DNA from: GCA-020356105 sp964347475
GTDB taxonomy: Bacteria > Pseudomonadota > Alphaproteobacteria > UBA8366 > JADFVY01
Direction: 5' to 3'
NCBI GenBank assembly: GCA_964347475.1
Contig: CAYFYY010000009.1
Coordinates: forward strand, 16,682-80,681
Length of the DNA: 64,000 bases
Part shown: piece after piece, positions 60,735 to 64,000 of the stretch
Layout: every line of letters starts with the position of its first letter
Position numbering within the stretch: position 1 is the stretch's first letter
Notes under the pieces: model-generated
Databases searched by the model: none
What the model saw: the letters and a program-made list of their open reading frames with translations, nothing else
Told to the model about the DNA's origin: nothing
Position numbers and translations under genes: made by a program

Positions 60735-61223
60735 ATGCGTTTGAGTACCAAAGGACGATATGCCGTCATGGCGATGGTCGATCTTGCGATGCACAGTGAC
60801 GGCAGGCCGGTCGCGCTGGCCGCGATTGCGGAGCGGCAGGAGATTTCGCTGTCGTATCTCGAGCAGCTTTTTGCCCGCCTGAAGCGCAATGCCCTGGTCA
60901 AGAGCGTGCGCGGGCCGGGCGGCGGCTATTTGCTGGCGCGCGGATCGGACGGGACGCGGGTGTCCGATATCATCCTTGCGGTCGACGAGCCGATCCGTGC
61001 CACCCGCTGCGATCCCAATTCGCCGCACGGCTGTACCAGCACCAAGATGCGCTGTGCGACGCATGACTTGTGGGCAGAGCTGAGCAACCAGATCCACCTC
61101 TTTCTGAGTTCGGTAACGCTGGCGGACATCGTCGACCGCCGCGTTCTCGGCGCCAGCGGCCGGTTCATGGGCGGCGAGACGATGGCGCAGGCCGGCCCGG
61201 CAATGGTCGACGCTGCCGAATGA
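60735..61223 (+). CDS. iscR: Rrf2-family regulator, IscR-like
   Basis: 162 residues. MRLSTKGRYAVMAMVDLAMH start, winged helix with ISLSYLEQLFARLKRN and VRGPGGGYLLARG, and three Cys in RCDPNSPHGCTSTKMRC (the pattern that ligates a [2Fe-2S] cluster in IscR together with a His/other ligand). IscR senses Fe-S status and controls isc/suf genes. Placed 56 bases after cysE and 24 bases before the desulfurase, so likely one transcript. Confidence 0.9.
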   Translation: MRLSTKGRYAVMAMVDLAMHSDGRPVALAAIAERQEISLSYLEQLFARLKRNALVKSVRGPGGGYLLARGSDGTRVSDIILAVDEPIRATRCDPNSPHGCTSTKMRCATHDLWAELSNQIHLFLSSVTLADIVDRRVLGASGRFMGGETMAQAGPAMVDAAE

Positions 61224-61247
61224 ATTAGGGCAGGGCGGCCGTGCGAT

Positions 61248-62366
61248 GTGACTGACGCGAAACCCTGCTACCTCGACCATAACGCGACGACCCCGCTGCG
61301 CCCGCAGGCGGCGCAGGCGGTGATGCGTGCATTCGCGCATGTCGGCAATCCGTCGTCGGTTCATTCGTTCGGGCGTGCAGTCCGCCGCGTCCTCGAGGAA
61401 GCCCGCGAACAGGTCGCTGCGCTGGTGTCCGCCCGCCCGGCGGACGTGATCTTCACGAGCGGCGGCACCGAAGCCAACAATCTGGCGCTGCGCGGCTGTG
61501 GCCGCCCGCGCATGCTGGCGTCAGCTGTCGAGCACCCCTCGGTCCTGGAGGCGGCGGATGGGATCGAGACCGTACCGGTGGACGCGAACGGCATCGTCGA
61601 TCTCGATGCGCTGGCGCAGATTCTGGAGCGGGACGACCGGCCTGCCGTCGTCTCTGTCATGCTGGCCAACAACGAGACTGGCGTCATTCAGCCCGTCAGC
61701 GAAGCGGCACGTATCGCGCATCGCGGCGGTGCACTGGTCCACTGCGACGCCGTCCAGGCCGCGGGCAGACTGACGCTGAACATGGATGCGCTCGGCGTCG
61801 ACATGCTGACGCTCTCGGGGCACAAGCTGGGCGGTCCCAAGGGCGTCGGCGCGCTGGTCGCCCGCGAATCGATTTCGTTGCGCCCGATCATTCGCGGCGG
61901 CGGGCAGGAGCGGGGGCGACGGTCCGGCACCGAAAACCTCTCCGGCATCGCCGGTTTCGGCGCCGCGGTGCTGGCGGCGGCTGAGGAAATTGGCACAGCG
62001 CCCGCAATGGCCCGGTTGCGGGACGGGCTGGAGGACCGGATCCGCCGGCATGTCCCCGCCGCCCATGTTGTCGCCGCCGGAACCGAGCGCCTGGCCAACA
62101 CCAGTTGCCTTGCCTTGCCCAACATCTCTGCCGAGGCCCAGATCATGGCGCTCGATCTGGCCGGGGTCGCCGTGAGTGCGGGATCCGCCTGCTCATCCGG
62201 CAAGGTGAAGGCGAGCCATGTATTGCGCGCCATGGGTCTGACCGACGAGATCGCCGGATGTGCAATCCGCGTAAGCCTCGGTGCCGGGAACGAGCAGTCG
62301 GATATCGATCGCTTCGTCGCCGTGTATGCGGAATTCGCTGCTCGAGCGGGGGTTTCGGCGGCGTAG
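61248..62366 (+). CDS. Cysteine desulfurase (NifS/IscS type)
   Basis: 372 residues, PLP-dependent. Takes sulfur from cysteine for Fe-S clusters and thio-cofactors. YLDHNATTPLRPQA, TSGGTEANNLAL, NNETGVIQPV, HCDAVQAAGR, TLSGHKLGGPKGVG (PLP Lys), GGGQERGRRSGTENL and the active-site Cys loop GSACSSGKVKASHVL (Cys ~324). The SGSACSSGxxxxSHVL form is group I-like. GTG start 61248, 24 bases after iscR. Confidence 0.95.
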   Translation: MTDAKPCYLDHNATTPLRPQAAQAVMRAFAHVGNPSSVHSFGRAVRRVLEEAREQVAALVSARPADVIFTSGGTEANNLALRGCGRPRMLASAVEHPSVLEAADGIETVPVDANGIVDLDALAQILERDDRPAVVSVMLANNETGVIQPVSEAARIAHRGGALVHCDAVQAAGRLTLNMDALGVDMLTLSGHKLGGPKGVGALVARESISLRPIIRGGGQERGRRSGTENLSGIAGFGAAVLAAAEEIGTAPAMARLRDGLEDRIRRHVPAAHVVAAGTERLANTSCLALPNISAEAQIMALDLAGVAVSAGSACSSGKVKASHVLRAMGLTDEIAGCAIRVSLGAGNEQSDIDRFVAVYAEFAARAGVSAA

Positions 62367-62411
62367 CAGCAGTCCTATCTGTACGCTATCCATTTCGGGA
62401 TGCGACAATCT

Positions 62412-62485
62412 GGACCACGTTGTACCTGTTTTTCGCTTGAAATCAGGACCAAATTGTATATGTTTTAACCGGACCAAATTAGTAC
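62412..62485 (+). promoter_or_regulatory. Three operator-like repeats before the second Rrf2 gene
   Basis: Repeats of GGACCAnnTTgTAc type at 62412-62426 (GGACCACGTTGTACC), 62446-62460 (GGACCAAATTGTATA) and 62471-62485 (GGACCAAATTAGTAC). The third lies 13 bases before the start codon. The GACCAAATTAGT core resembles Fe-S regulator (Rrf2-type) boxes of alphaproteobacteria. A weak promoter (TTGAAA 62437-62442 with TATGTT 62459-62464) would overlap the second box. Identity of the binding protein is inferred. Confidence 0.6.
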
Positions 62486-62498
62486 GGTATTTGAAATC

Positions 62499-62957
62499 GT
62501 GTTCAAGATCAGCAGGATGACAGACTACGGTGTCGTGGTCATGGCGCAGTTGGCGCAGGCGACCGACGCTGTTGTGACGGCGCCGGACATCGCCAGTGCC
62601 GCGGGTCTGCCGCCGCCGACCGTCGCCAAGATCCTGAAGCGCATGACGCGGGGCGGCCTCGTTACATCGCAGCGCGGGGTCCACGGCGGTTACGCGCTGT
62701 CCCGGCCGGCGGAGCAGATCAGCGTTGCCGACATCATCGCGGCGCTGGAAGGGCCGGTGGCGGTGACGGCCTGTGTCGATGGCGCGTCGGGCGAAGCGTG
62801 CACGGTCGAAAGCCTGTGCCTGATCCGGGGTTGCTGGGACCGGGTAAACGCGGCGGTCACGCGCACCCTGGCTTCGATGTCACTGGCCGAGATCGCCGCC
62901 CCGCCGAATTTCATCGATTTGCCGGCCGAGCCGCGGCGCCGGTCGGCGGACCGGTGA
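62499..62957 (+). CDS. Rrf2-family SUF system regulator
   Basis: 152 residues. FKISRMTDYGVVVMAQLAQ start, winged helix with GLPPPTVAKILKRMTRGGLVTS and RGVHGGYALSRP, then a Cys-rich segment TACVDGASGEACTVESLC followed by LIRGCWDRVN: four Cys likely binding an Fe-S cluster. It matches the SUF-associated Rrf2 subgroup usually found as first gene of a suf operon. GTG start. The operator-like boxes upstream suggest autoregulation. Confidence 0.93.
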   Translation: MFKISRMTDYGVVVMAQLAQATDAVVTAPDIASAAGLPPPTVAKILKRMTRGGLVTSQRGVHGGYALSRPAEQISVADIIAALEGPVAVTACVDGASGEACTVESLCLIRGCWDRVNAAVTRTLASMSLAEIAAPPNFIDLPAEPRRRSADR

Positions 62958-62993
62958 CGTCACAGCCTGCAGCGAATTGCCCGGAGGGACGAC

Positions 62994-64000
<1,007 letters not shown>

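Overview
The window is high-GC chromosomal DNA from an alphaproteobacterium, most likely of the Rhodospirillales type. This rests on gene content and order: a B12-dependent class II ribonucleotide reductase, the run NDUFA12-like gene / MCE genes / DUF2155 followed later by aat-accC-accB, the block rne / amidase / PBP1A / prfB, a 3-hydroxybutyrate dehydrogenase, and a SUF locus led by two Rrf2-type regulators. No rRNA, tRNA, CRISPR array or intact transposase was seen. Two 10-N assembly gaps lie inside the ribonucleotide reductase gene, so this is scaffolded draft sequence. Genus cannot be assigned from the sequence alone.

Layout. 1-6.3 kb: end of an EAL-domain protein, a RidA protein, nrdJ (with two gaps, a clear terminator and upstream NrdR-like boxes) and a DMT exporter. 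6.5-9.5 kb: cell-envelope genes (complex I NDUFA12-like protein, two single-domain MCE/MlaD proteins, DUF2155, an exported hypothetical) and an HU-type protein. 9.7-15.2 kb is the most accessory-looking part: an exported Cys-rich protein, an Rhs/YD-repeat remnant, a DUF4389 protein, a DUF559 remnant, two kinds of large palindromic repeat present in two copies each, a permease of the ArsP/UPF0718 type and an ArsR regulator with a well-formed promoter and operator. 15.3-24.3 kb: aat, accC, accB, a LysR regulator divergent from 3-hydroxybutyrate dehydrogenase, a membrane histidine kinase, a fatty acid hydroxylase, an EamA exporter and a TPR protein.

24.5-36.2 kb: exported hypotheticals (including a paralogue of the Cys-rich protein at 9.9 kb), an S9 peptidase, a DsbA-like oxidoreductase, a BepA-like M48 protease with TPRs, a divergent gamma-glutamyltransferase-like protein, an aminotransferase and a cyclopropane fatty acid synthase. 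36.4-44.6 kb: rne, cell-wall amidase, PBP1A, and prfB read through a textbook +1 frameshift site (CTT TGA C after AGGAGG). 44.6-50.4 kb: RidA, a flavodoxin-like reductase, a DUF455 ferritin-like protein, then a compact unit of small protein / RimB-like protease / RimK ligase / AstE-like metallohydrolase, and Bcp. 50.4-59.6 kb: glnE, an AsmA/YhdP-type protein, tyrS, an isolated cheZ and an alpha/beta hydrolase. 59.7-64 kb: cysE, an IscR-like regulator, cysteine desulfurase, a second Rrf2 regulator with repeated operator-like boxes, and sufB running off the end.

The clearest functional modules are: lipid/envelope maintenance (MCE proteins, AsmA-like protein, M48 protease, amidase, PBP1A, cyclopropane synthase); cysteine supply linked to Fe-S cluster assembly (cysE to sufB); and a ribosomal-protein S6 glutamylation module (RimK with a putative protease and a putative deacylase). 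The best candidates for under-described biology are the four-gene rim unit, the paralogous CX4CX7C exported family, and the large palindromic repeats flanking the permease.
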